Assembly (NCBI RefSeq): GCF_009905215.1
Contig: NZ_CP047593.1
Span: 3,818,677-3,882,676, forward strand
DNA length: 64,000 nt
Direction of reading: 5' to 3'
DNA from: Tichowtungia aerotolerans
GTDB taxonomy: Bacteria; Verrucomicrobiota; Kiritimatiellia; Kiritimatiellales; Tichowtungiaceae
Position numbers and translations under genes: made by a program. The first letter of the stretch is position 1. The number at the start of each line of letters is the position of its first letter. A model generated the notes under the pieces. It searched no databases and was not told the DNA's origin. It worked only from the letters and a program-made list of their open reading frames with translations. Positions 48,917 to 56,954 of this stretch are shown here, piece after piece.

Positions 48917-49348
48917 TCACCGGTCCCCCCGATAACGGCGGATTGAATAGGTAGCCAGCGAATTGGTTCCTACCTGAAGCGGACTGTCCTGCTCAGGCCA
49001 AACCTCCACCAGAATATCCCAATACGGCATCAGTTCCGGAGCAAGCCCTTCTGTTGCCGGGCGGATCACCAGTTTAATGGTCCCATTGGTGCCCAGCAGG
49101 CAGCCTTCCGGCGTGGGCTGCGGATCAACGTCTGAGTATCGAGGAAATGATTCCATGGGCCAGTTATAGGTGTCCCAAATCGTGTCAAAAGCCAGACTCA
49201 ATGCTTCCAGCTTGGCACGAGAACGCATCAGAATACGGTAGGAAACCAGCATTTCTGTATAAATAATCGCAGCAGCAATCGCGACCAGAAACACGGCCAC
49301 CATCACTTCCACCAGTGTCATCCCTGATTTGGACACTCTTTTCTTCAA
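48917..49348 (-). CDS. Type IV pilin-like minor pseudopilin (PilV/GspI-like)
   Basis: 143 residues. Prepilin motif SKSG|MTLVEVMVAVFLVAIAAA: Gly at -1, Met at +1, Glu at +5. The globular part is short (YNWPMESFPRYSDVDPQPTPE, GLAPELMPYWDILVEVWPEQ). Spacing of 1 base to the next gene and 3 bases to the previous one marks an operon of minor pilins. GspI assignment is by position and size. Confidence 0.8.
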   Translation of the reverse strand: MKKRVSKSGMTLVEVMVAVFLVAIAAAIIYTEMLVSYRILMRSRAKLEALSLAFDTIWDTYNWPMESFPRYSDVDPQPTPEGCLLGTNGTIKLVIRPATEGLAPELMPYWDILVEVWPEQDSPLQVGTNSLATYSIRRYRGDR

Positions 49349-49351
49349 ACG

Positions 49352-49822
49352 TTACTCCTCTACTAAAATGTAGTGATACCGTGTGCTCACCTTGCGGAAA
49401 TCCCCAGTTAATAAATTGCCATCATCCAACATGGCATCCAGATCTTCAAGCTGAGCCTGAGAAGCTGTTGGGTCTACAATAGAAATCGAATAAAGGAAAT
49501 TATTTTTCTTATCCCAGTCCCACTTGCCACCGACTTCTGTTGTGCTTTGCCACCAAGTTATTCCAAGATCTGAAAAATACTCCGTCATTTCCGCAGGAAT
49601 TACTGCCCGATTCACATCTTCAGGGTAAGATCCTGTTTCTGACCGACAAAGCTCAAATGCATTGACAGCAATCCGCATTTTACTGGCACACAACCCGTTC
49701 TTGCGCCGCTCAACCGCTTTTTTTACAGCCGGAATGAGAAATACACCCAACAATCCAATAATCGAAACCACCATCATAATCTCGATCAATGTCATGGCTC
49801 TTTTTTTAATGTTCACAGTCAT
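49352..49822 (-). CDS. Pseudopilin of a lineage-specific type, paralogue 1
   Basis: 156 residues from ATG 49822, preceded by AAGGA. Prepilin-like segment: KKRA|MTLIEIMMVVSIIGLLGVFLI; Glu at +5 is present but -1 is Ala, not Gly. The globular part runs ERRKNGLCASKMRIAVNAFELC, YPEDVNRAVIPAEM, YFSDLGITWWQSTTEVGGKWDW, LEDLDAMLDDGNLLTGDFRK and ends YHYILVEE. The same order of WW-x-(T/A)-(T/D)-GG-WDW and DDG(D/N)L motifs recurs in the gene at 50464-50991, so the two are duplicates. It opens the minus-strand pilus operon. Confidence 0.8.
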   Translation of the reverse strand: MTVNIKKRAMTLIEIMMVVSIIGLLGVFLIPAVKKAVERRKNGLCASKMRIAVNAFELCRSETGSYPEDVNRAVIPAEMTEYFSDLGITWWQSTTEVGGKWDWDKKNNFLYSISIVDPTASQAQLEDLDAMLDDGNLLTGDFRKVSTRYHYILVEE

Positions 49823-50463
49823 GCAATATCCTTGCTGAGGTAATATATAAGCATAAAATAAGCCAAAGGGTGCACTTTTACAATTGTCATTATTGAGAAG
49901 AAAGAGAGTTGCCCCCGACCCACGGCTTACAAGCAACGCAAAATGTGACATTTACTAAACAAAACAGGAAAAACGGTCACAAAAAATTCAAACAACACAA
50001 GGCAAACAACCTTCACATTCTCATTTTTGACACTCTTGATTTCGCCGATTCAAGAAACTGAAGTGTCATCCAATATTCCTTGGTTTTCTGAAGAATTCCA
50101 CGATAAAGATCCACTCTTAGCCTCGAATCTTCATTTTCGCAGCAAAGGCCTGAGCCCATATGTCAATCGAGCGCCGGAAAACTGGATTTTCTTTCTCCTC
50201 CAATCTACCGTAATGCGGCGAAATCAAAACCAGCGTTGCGTCTGACCACCGGATTCGGCACAGGCATCGAACTCCCAGACTTTTTTGATCTTACCCCATT
50301 CGCAAACTGATCATTTCAACACACCCTGAGAAGAAAGGCGAAGATTCGCTGGCTAAAATACAGAAACAAAAAAGATCCCAGAAACATCATCAATTATGAA
50401 TTCACTTATCAATTTTGAAGTGACGGTCCATGATATGGATACATTTTACATAGAACAGTCTCG
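49823..50463. other. AT-rich non-coding spacer between the two pseudopilin paralogues
   Basis: 641 bases of clearly lower GC than the surroundings. A 72-codon opening at 50027-50245 (+) has no recognisable protein and no Shine-Dalgarno. Close to the pseudopilin start, on the minus strand, TTGTAA and TATTTT boxes are separated by 17 bases (49855-49883); this could be the operon promoter but the match is weak. I see no repeat, tRNA or mobile-element trace. Confidence 0.5.
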
Positions 50464-50991
50464 TTATCGGGTTGCCCGCACGCCTTGCAGGGTAGAGACA
50501 CATGCATACTTCTGCTTCGTAAGAATGTAGCAATAGGCATAACCATACTGACGAAACATACCGCTGTAAAGATCACCATCATCGATTAAACAATCCAGTC
50601 GACGCATGCTGGCTTCAGACACCGCGGGTTTGGTAATCGCAATGTATCCCGTCTGGTCACCTCGCCTGAACCAGTCCCAGACGCCGCCCAAATCTGTGGC
50701 CTCACCCCACCAGTCAATGTTCATGGAAGCGAATGTCTGAATCATTTCAGCACAGGGAAACTGCGCCCCGGCAAGCTCTCCATCCGGAGGGTACTCGCCC
50801 ATACAAGCCGCATACTGATCGAATGCATCCGCAGCCCACAGTACTTTTTGGGCGCATTCAGCCGTCTGCCTGCGTAACATTGCTCCGCGAATTAACGGAA
50901 CAGCAACTGCTATAAAAATGGCGACAACTCCAACAGAAATTGCAACATCAAGAACTGAAATTTTACTTTGATTTAAATCCTGCACCTTCAT
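50464..50991 (-). CDS. Divergent pseudopilin, paralogue 2, with a degenerate prepilin signal
   Basis: 175 residues from ATG 50991. The N-terminal hydrophobic helix is SKISVLDVAISVGVVAIFIA, without a Gly at the cutting site and with Asp in place of Glu at +5. The remainder matches the product of 49352-49822 in order: QTAECAQKVLWAADAFDQYAA, YPPDGELAGAQFPCAEM, ASMNIDWWGEATDLGGVWDW, MRRLDCLIDDGDLYSGMF and YAYCYILTKQ. Three or four extra Cys could form disulphides. It is probably a monocistronic or separately promoted gene. It may remain uncleaved in the membrane, as a regulator or anchor rather than a filament subunit. Confidence 0.75.
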   Translation of the reverse strand: MKVQDLNQSKISVLDVAISVGVVAIFIAVAVPLIRGAMLRRQTAECAQKVLWAADAFDQYAACMGEYPPDGELAGAQFPCAEMIQTFASMNIDWWGEATDLGGVWDWFRRGDQTGYIAITKPAVSEASMRRLDCLIDDGDLYSGMFRQYGYAYCYILTKQKYACVSTLQGVRATR

Positions 50992-51184
50992 GATCCCTGT
51001 TAAATGAGCATCTGATATGCCACAACACGGTTTTACTCGCGCTAACACCAGGTTACACACGCGTCGTGAGAACTGATTTTTATAAATTTTGCTTTAAAAG
51101 AAGCCGTCATCCAAAAGAAAGAAAATGATTTTTACTTCCGCTCCGCCGGGTGTATTTTTCCTATAAATGAGAAAAGAGGCTGGT

Positions 51185-51637
51185 ATGAATTCTAAAGAAA
51201 ATGAAAAAAAAGGTACAAAAACAACCTCACCATGGCTAAAGACCATACTGACATCCCTACTCATTCTCTCGGCTATTGCAGGCTACGCGCACGTGTTCCT
51301 GTTCTCGTTTCCAGGCTCAGCACCAGCCATGCTGCCTGTGATCAGACTTTCGCCGGAAGACATCGTACCCCTTAAAGAGATGAACATTCAAAAATTCTCA
51401 TCCCTGCTCACCCAAACCGTCCAAAATGCAGAACCCGAAATCTCCATCTCCTTCAAAGGAATCCTGCGGGGAGAAACCGGTATTGTCGCCATTATAAACG
51501 ATGAAATGGTTGTCCAGGGCGCCGAAATAGCAAAAGGAATCGAAGTCATCGACATCACGCCCCGAGCACTGACTCTGAAATATAAAGATCAGACACAGCG
51601 AATGAACATCGGGGAAACCGTAACCATTCGCCGCTAA
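51185..51637 (+). CDS. GspC/PilP-like bitopic membrane protein
   Basis: 150 residues from ATG 51185, with AGAGG 6 bases upstream; an ATG at 51167 is less well placed. A Lys/Glu N-terminus precedes one membrane helix (ILTSLLILSAIAGYAHVFLF). The periplasmic end is a small beta domain: ISISFKGILRGETGIVAIINDEMVVQGAEIAKGIEVIDI, then LTLKYKDQTQRMNIGETVTI. This mirrors the GspC HR / PilP domain and GspB-like proteins that touch the secretin. It converges with the GspE-N gene (stops 7 bases apart). Confidence 0.62.
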   Translation: MNSKENEKKGTKTTSPWLKTILTSLLILSAIAGYAHVFLFSFPGSAPAMLPVIRLSPEDIVPLKEMNIQKFSSLLTQTVQNAEPEISISFKGILRGETGIVAIINDEMVVQGAEIAKGIEVIDITPRALTLKYKDQTQRMNIGETVTIRR

Positions 51638-51643
51638 GATCGA

Positions 51644-52480
51644 TCAGACAACCGCCTCCGCCTGCTTCACTTTCTGAAGCTGGAGATCGTAATCGTCCGG
51701 GGCCACCAGATAAGGATGGCAGCGGCGGCCGCAAAGCGCCTCCGCCTCTTCCATCAGGCTCTTATCCAGTGGATTCAGAACTCCGACCAGCAAATCGTCA
51801 CCCACTTTCGCAAACGGCATCGCCCCATTGCGGGAGATAAACTCCGTTGGAAGCATCCTGCAGACCTCTTCGTTTTCCTCAAACTGACTCAACGCCATTA
51901 CCGGAATTGAACTCTTTTGGCAAAGATGAGTCATCAACCGTTCAAAGCGACTGAACTGACGGTCGTGAAGAATGTGCAAGACCGTCACCGGAACCCCCAT
52001 CCGGTTGGCAGACATTTCGGTCAAATCGTGCAGAACATTGGAATATTCCTCCTGAGACAGCTGTTCATCCTGAAACAGCTCCCACGCCAGAGCCATTTCG
52101 GCATCCATACGTGTTGCAGAACTTGATTCGCCATCCGCCGTCTTTTTGGGAACATCCGCAATCGCCTCTTCGGCCATCAGATCCGTAACGTTCTTAATCT
52201 CCTGCAACCGGGAAATCCGTCCCTGAACTTCCGGAGAATCATCAGCGATCGTCGCATACTGATTGAGCACAAAATCAATCATATCGCTGTTCTGAGCTGC
52301 GCGGGACTGATCATCGAGTCGAGTCAGGGCATCAAAGGCCTTTTCCGGCTGCGCAAGCTTCAACGAAGTCTCATACAAAGCACGAAGCGTGAACAAATCA
52401 TCCGGCATCACCTCCAGAATCTGTTCCAGCATAATTACGGTCTGTTCAAGATCGCCCTGTGTATTCATATTTGAGTCCAT
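51644..52480 (-). CDS. TPR-like protein with a stand-alone GspE N-terminal (MshEN-type) domain
   Basis: 278 residues from ATG 52480, preceded by AGGAG. The first part is helical and TPR-like (VIMLEQILEVMPDDLFTLRALYETSLKLAQPEKAFDALTRL). The second part (from about residue 190) is a GspE/PilB N-terminal domain: SSIPVMALSQFEENEEVCRMLPTEFISRNGAMPFAKVGDDLLVGVLNPLD, ending LVAPDDYDLQLQKV. No ATPase follows. It is divergent from pilB, whose own N-terminal domain is of the same kind. It may be an adaptor or antagonist for the PilB motor. Confidence 0.72.
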   Translation of the reverse strand: MDSNMNTQGDLEQTVIMLEQILEVMPDDLFTLRALYETSLKLAQPEKAFDALTRLDDQSRAAQNSDMIDFVLNQYATIADDSPEVQGRISRLQEIKNVTDLMAEEAIADVPKKTADGESSSATRMDAEMALAWELFQDEQLSQEEYSNVLHDLTEMSANRMGVPVTVLHILHDRQFSRFERLMTHLCQKSSIPVMALSQFEENEEVCRMLPTEFISRNGAMPFAKVGDDLLVGVLNPLDKSLMEEAEALCGRRCHPYLVAPDDYDLQLQKVKQAEAVV

Positions 52481-52483
52481 CAC

Positions 52484-52781
52484 TCACTCCTTATAAAAAA
52501 ATAACGTCTGGATAAAAGCACGATTTATGCCGAATCACCACGGTGTTACGTTTCCAAGGTTTGGAAAAACGTCCGGCCAAATTTCCAATCCATGGAAAAA
52601 AAACAGCAGATCCCGTCTTCGGATCAACAACTTTTTTCCAAAGCTTGAAAAGCTTAAATCCTGTTTATTTCCAAGGGTTGGAAGGCAACAGAAGCTTGCT
52701 TCCAAACATTGGAAAGTACATCCTTTCGCAGACCGTGGCATTCATTATGCTTAACAACCTGTTTTTAAGAAAAAGTACAGC
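52484..52781. other. Divergent spacer holding the palindrome array, upstream of pilB
   Basis: 298 bases between the GspE-N gene (-) and pilB (+). About 165 bases of it are occupied by five copies of the TTCCA-N5-TGGAA palindrome (52551-52716). No promoter box stands out. Confidence 0.6.
52551..52716. repeat. Array of five TTTCCA-N5-TGGAAA palindromes upstream of pilB
   Basis: TTTCCAAGGTTTGGAAA (52551-52567), TTTCCAATCCATGGAAA (52582-52598), TTTCCAAAGCTTGAAAA (52635-52651, one mismatch in TGGAA), TTTCCAAGGGTTGGAAG (52668-52684) and CTTCCAAACATTGGAAA (52699-52715). Centre distances are 31, 53, 33 and 31 bp. Arms are conserved while centres vary, as expected for a dyad bound by a protein. Confidence 0.85.
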
Positions 52782-54491
52782 ATGGCTGAAAATACATACA
52801 GAACATTGATGGAGATTTTACTGGATCGTTGTCCGGTACCGGAAGATTTACTGACCGACGCTCGGGCCGAATCACAGAAAAGCGGCGCAGCAATCGAAGA
52901 TGTCTTGGTGAATCAGGGAGCAGTGCCGGCAAATGATATGCTGCTGGCAAAGGCGGAATATCTGGAAATGACGCCGATCTCGCTCAATAATTTCCAACTC
53001 GACAACACACTGATCGAACTTCTCCCCCGCCCGGTCTGGGTTCAGCAGAAAATGCTGCCGCTCTGCAAAGTCGGCAAACTGCTGACCGTTGCCGTAGCCG
53101 ACCCCTTCAACCTGATGGGGATTGAAAAACTGAAAACCCAGATCGATTATCAGATCTTTCCAGTCATCGCCGATGAAAAAGATTTGATGGGCACGCTGGA
53201 AGACTCCAGCAAAGATTCATCAGTGGCTCTGGAAGATATCCTGCGCGACATCGAAGACGACAGCGACCTCGAGGTGGGAGTGGACGAAACCAGCCACGAA
53301 AACCTCGATGAAATGCTCGAGGGCGCCGAAGACGCGCCGGTGGTTCGGATCGTAAACTCCATTCTGATCGAGGCACTGCGCAAACATGCCAGTGATATTC
53401 ACATTGAGCCGATGGAAAAGAAAATTCGTCTGCGCTACCGTATTGACGGCGTGCTGTATGAATCACCCAGCCCTCCCAAAAGCGTGCAATCCGCCATCTC
53501 CTCGCGCATTAAAATTATGTCGAACCTCGACATTGCAGAACGGCGCATTCCTCAGGACGGACGATTCAAGATCAAGGCTTTGAACAAAGAGGTGGATATC
53601 CGTGTGAGTTATCTGCCCACAGTGTTCGGCGAAAAGATCGTGATGCGTATTCTCGATAAAAGCGCCCTCTCTCCCAGCCTGGAAGCACTGAGCCTGGAAC
53701 CCAAGGCGCTGGAAGACCTTAAGTTTGCGATTGGCAAGCCGCACGGCATGCTGCTGGTGACCGGACCAACCGGATCCGGGAAAACCACGACCCTTTATTC
53801 CGCACTGCAGGAGCTGAACAAAGAGGATGTGAATATTATTACAGTGGAAGATCCGGTCGAGTATCAGCTGGCAGGGATCAATCAGGTGCAAACCCGGCCT
53901 GAAGTCGGCCTGACCTTTGCGGCCGGTCTGCGCTCGATCCTTCGACAGGACCCGGACATCGTCATGATCGGGGAAATCCGGGACAACGAAACAGCATCCA
54001 TTGCCGTCCAGGCCGCACTGACCGGTCATTTGGTTTTGAGTACACTTCATACCAACGATGCCGCCGGCGCCATTGCCCGTATGGCCTACATGGGCATTGA
54101 ACCGTTTCTGCTTTCTTCATCACTGGTGATGACTCAGGCGCAGCGTTTGTACCGCAAACTGTGTCCGTTCTGTAAAAAAGCCATTGCCCTTCCGGAAGAT
54201 ATCCTGACCCGCAACCATCTGGATCCGGACCGATTCAGGGACATCGAATTTTTTGAAGCAAAAGGCTGCCCGAAATGCGGGGGACTCGGCTATAAAGGCC
54301 GAGGCGGCATCATGGAAATCCTGCTGCTTGATGATGCTCTTAAAGCAAAGATTCTGGAGACTGCAGAAGCCAGTGCTCTCCGCGAAGTGGCCGTGGCAAA
54401 CGGCATGAAAACACTGCGCGAAGCCGGACTGGAAAAAGTGCGCAAAGGGGAAACCACAGTGGATGAAATCATGCGGGTAACCAGCGAATAG
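52782..54491 (+). CDS. pilB: PilB/GspE-type assembly ATPase
   Basis: 569 residues. N-terminal GspE-N domain (LLDRCPVPEDLLTDARAES, LEMTPISLNNFQLDNTLIELL), then DLEVGVDETSHENLDEM linker, then the motor: ASDIHIEPMEKKIRLRYRIDG, Walker A GPTGSGKTTT (about residue 328), Asp box NIITVEDPVEYQL, Walker B IGEIRDNETASIA, His box LVLSTLHTND. A four-Cys zinc knuckle is near the C-terminus (CPFC about 460, GCPKCGGLGYKGR about 495). It powers pilus or pseudopilus assembly. It is followed 13 bases later by pilC. Confidence 0.94.
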   Translation: MAENTYRTLMEILLDRCPVPEDLLTDARAESQKSGAAIEDVLVNQGAVPANDMLLAKAEYLEMTPISLNNFQLDNTLIELLPRPVWVQQKMLPLCKVGKLLTVAVADPFNLMGIEKLKTQIDYQIFPVIADEKDLMGTLEDSSKDSSVALEDILRDIEDDSDLEVGVDETSHENLDEMLEGAEDAPVVRIVNSILIEALRKHASDIHIEPMEKKIRLRYRIDGVLYESPSPPKSVQSAISSRIKIMSNLDIAERRIPQDGRFKIKALNKEVDIRVSYLPTVFGEKIVMRILDKSALSPSLEALSLEPKALEDLKFAIGKPHGMLLVTGPTGSGKTTTLYSALQELNKEDVNIITVEDPVEYQLAGINQVQTRPEVGLTFAAGLRSILRQDPDIVMIGEIRDNETASIAVQAALTGHLVLSTLHTNDAAGAIARMAYMGIEPFLLSSSLVMTQAQRLYRKLCPFCKKAIALPEDILTRNHLDPDRFRDIEFFEAKGCPKCGGLGYKGRGGIMEILLLDDALKAKILETAEASALREVAVANGMKTLREAGLEKVRKGETTVDEIMRVTSE

Positions 54492-54504
54492 GAAACAACA
54501 GACC

Positions 54505-55578
54505 ATGGCAGAAAAAGCGAAGAAAAAAATCAAAGGTGCACGCAAAATCCGACTGAAAGAACTCCCCATTTATACCCGGCAGCTTTCTGCCATGCTTTCT
54601 TCAGGCATGCCCCTGGTGCAGTCGATCAACGCACTTGAAGAACAGACGGAAGACAAAAATTTCAAGGAAGTGCTCAAAACCGTGCGAATGGACGTGGAAG
54701 GCGGAGCGATGTATTCTGACGCCCTGGGCTCCTACCCGCAGGTATTCGACAACCTGTATGTCAATATGATGCGCGCGGGTGAAACCGGCGGGATGCTGGC
54801 AGAAACCGCCGACCGTGTTGCCGGCTTTCTCGAAGCAAGCAACCGGCTGCGTGCCAAAGTGAAATCCGCAATGATGTACCCATCCGTTGTGATGACCGTG
54901 GCTTTGATTATCTGCACATGCCTTATTATCTGGGTCGTACCGGTCTTTGCCGGAATGTTCGGAGGGTTCGGCGCAGAACTTCCGGCACCGACCCAGGCCC
55001 TGATGAATGTCAGCGATTTTATCAAAAGCTACTGGTATATTGTTATCTCAGTCATCGCGGCTGCAATCTACAGCCTGAGACGTTACGCCCAAACCGATCG
55101 CGGCGAATATGTGCTCGACGGATTTAAGCTGCGCTTCCCAATGATTGGCGTCCTCGCCCGGAAAATTGCGATCACCCGTTTTGCATCCACATTCTCTCAG
55201 TTGATGTCCAGCGGCGTCCCGATTATCCAGGCCATGACGATTGTCGGGGTCGCCACCGGAAACCGTGTTATCGGCCAGGCCATTCTGGATGCACGCTCCA
55301 ATGTGGAACAGGGAAGCACGATCTCCTCGACACTCGAATCAAACAAAGAATTTCCTAAAATGTTGATCCATATGCTCTCCGCCGGAGAAAAGACCGGTAA
55401 AATGGAGGAAATGCTATCCAAACTGTCCGATTTCTATCAGGAGGAAGTCGATACAATGCTGGAAGGCTTGACCTCTATGCTTGAACCGCTTTTGATGGTG
55501 GTTATTGGCATCATGATCGGGGGAATTGTGTTATGTATGTTCCTGCCCATCTTCAAAATGTCAGAACTGGTCATGTAA
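54505..55578 (+). CDS. pilC: PilC/GspF-type inner-membrane platform protein
   Basis: 357 residues; slightly shorter than usual because the N-terminal cytoplasmic region is brief. Two GspF repeats are visible: LPIYTRQLSAMLSSGMPLVQS with NLYVNMMRAGETGGMLAE, then ARKIAITRFASTFSQLMSSG with IHMLSAGEKTGKMEEMLSKL. Membrane segments are VVMTVALIICTCLIIWVVPVF, YWYIVISVIAAAIYSL and LLMVVIGIMIGGIVLCMFLPIF. It transmits PilB action to the pilin. RBS for the next gene overlaps its end. Confidence 0.93.
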   Translation: MAEKAKKKIKGARKIRLKELPIYTRQLSAMLSSGMPLVQSINALEEQTEDKNFKEVLKTVRMDVEGGAMYSDALGSYPQVFDNLYVNMMRAGETGGMLAETADRVAGFLEASNRLRAKVKSAMMYPSVVMTVALIICTCLIIWVVPVFAGMFGGFGAELPAPTQALMNVSDFIKSYWYIVISVIAAAIYSLRRYAQTDRGEYVLDGFKLRFPMIGVLARKIAITRFASTFSQLMSSGVPIIQAMTIVGVATGNRVIGQAILDARSNVEQGSTISSTLESNKEFPKMLIHMLSAGEKTGKMEEMLSKLSDFYQEEVDTMLEGLTSMLEPLLMVVIGIMIGGIVLCMFLPIFKMSELVM

Positions 55579-55591
55579 GCGGAGAAAGCAA

Positions 55592-56812
55592 GTGATAAAA
55601 TACAGTCGAGTAACGTGGACCACAATGATGGGAATGCTGGGAGTCCGTCTGCTGGCGATCAGTGCCTTCCTGGTTTTTCTGTCGTTTGTGCTGGCCCGCG
55701 ACGGCATTGCATTTTACGCATTCATCGCCTTTTCCTACATCATCACGATTCCCTATTCATTATGGATGCGCAACCAGGACACAATGCGGCGGCTGGCTCC
55801 GCTTCAGTTCCTCGTGGACCTCGTATTTGTTTCCGGGCTTGTATATTTTGCCGGCGGACATGGACATGACTTTCTCATCCTTCTCTACCCGCTGATCATT
55901 CTTTCCGCCGGCATCATTCTGCCGCTTAAGCAGACGATCCAGATCACCATCCTCTCCATTATCTCCTATACGCTGGTCATTCTGCTGATGTCTCAGAACA
56001 TTCTGATGGAATATCCAACCTCAGGGAATGCTGACGGACTGATTGCCACATCCAGCGCCATGTTCCTGCGCGTATGCATCTTTGTCTTCTTCGGCATCGC
56101 CAGCGCGTATGTTTCCCGGCGATGCGATTACATCAGTAAAAAAGAAAAACAGTTCAGAGAAATCACCCAGATTATTTTTACAAATGTAAAAACCGGCCTG
56201 TTGCTTCTGGACGCAGAAAACACGATCGTCATGGCAAATGATCGAGCGTGTATCCTGCTGGGAAGAGACGAAAAAGAATTGATTGGAAAAAACCTCTCCG
56301 TTATCCATCTGAAGCCATCAGATATTAAAGACGAAGAGACAGAACAGCGAGGAGCCTCCAACTATTTTCGCAGAGCTGACGGGTCGGTTTTCCCTGTAAG
56401 TATTGAAGATGCCCGCCTTACGCTCCCTGCTGAAGCAGTCCCCCATGCCCAGGCCCGCCCCAACACCCTGGTCGACACACGCATTCTTAACTTCAATGAT
56501 ATTTCCAATTTCCTGCGACTGCAAAGCCAGACCCGGCAGCTGGAACGAATTAAAGCCGCGGCAAACATGGCCAAAGAAATGGCCCACCAAATCCGAACGC
56601 CTCTAACCGGTATTTCAGGAGCTATTCAGCTTTTACAGATCAACTTGAAAACAGACACATCCGAAGGCTCTCAGGAACGCAGCGAACTGTGTCGTCAGAT
56701 TGTTCTGGAGTCAGAACAGATGGATAAAGTCATTCAGAATTTTCTCGATTATGCGGAATTTTCCCCAAATGACATCCGAGATTTGATTCAGATGAATATT
56801 GAGCGGGACTGA
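55592..56812 (+). CDS. PilS-like sensor with HisKA hairpin but no ATP-binding domain
   Basis: 406 residues from GTG 55592, preceded by GGAG and starting 14 bases after pilC; a longer opening from 55526 overlaps pilC. Six hydrophobic segments lie in about residues 15-170 as in PilS (LLAISAFLVFLSFVLA, FLILLYPLIILSAGIILPL, MFLRVCIFVFFGIASAYV). A PAS domain follows (REITQIIFTNVKTGLLLLDAEN, YFRRADGSVFPVSIEDARL). The HisKA box is EMAHQIRTPLTGI with His about residue 332, then helix two ESEQMDKVIQNFLDYAEF. The protein ends 74 residues after the His; no HATPase region follows in any frame. It lies upstream of an NtrC-type regulator gene. Confidence 0.85.
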   Translation: MIKYSRVTWTTMMGMLGVRLLAISAFLVFLSFVLARDGIAFYAFIAFSYIITIPYSLWMRNQDTMRRLAPLQFLVDLVFVSGLVYFAGGHGHDFLILLYPLIILSAGIILPLKQTIQITILSIISYTLVILLMSQNILMEYPTSGNADGLIATSSAMFLRVCIFVFFGIASAYVSRRCDYISKKEKQFREITQIIFTNVKTGLLLLDAENTIVMANDRACILLGRDEKELIGKNLSVIHLKPSDIKDEETEQRGASNYFRRADGSVFPVSIEDARLTLPAEAVPHAQARPNTLVDTRILNFNDISNFLRLQSQTRQLERIKAAANMAKEMAHQIRTPLTGISGAIQLLQINLKTDTSEGSQERSELCRQIVLESEQMDKVIQNFLDYAEFSPNDIRDLIQMNIERD

Positions 56813-56954
56813 CACCCGCTCATAACCCCCTGTCAAATAAGGATTTTCATTATTACTTTTCGGGATCATTCCAGTCGTTTTTGCTATAGACGCCCATTCT
56901 CGAAAATGATAATTTCGCACTCGATTTAAATCAAATAAAACCATTGGGTGTGCT

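Noticed and set aside
50027..50245. 72-codon plus-strand open frame in the AT-rich spacer
   Set aside because: No Shine-Dalgarno, no recognisable protein features, and its composition matches the non-coding surroundings.
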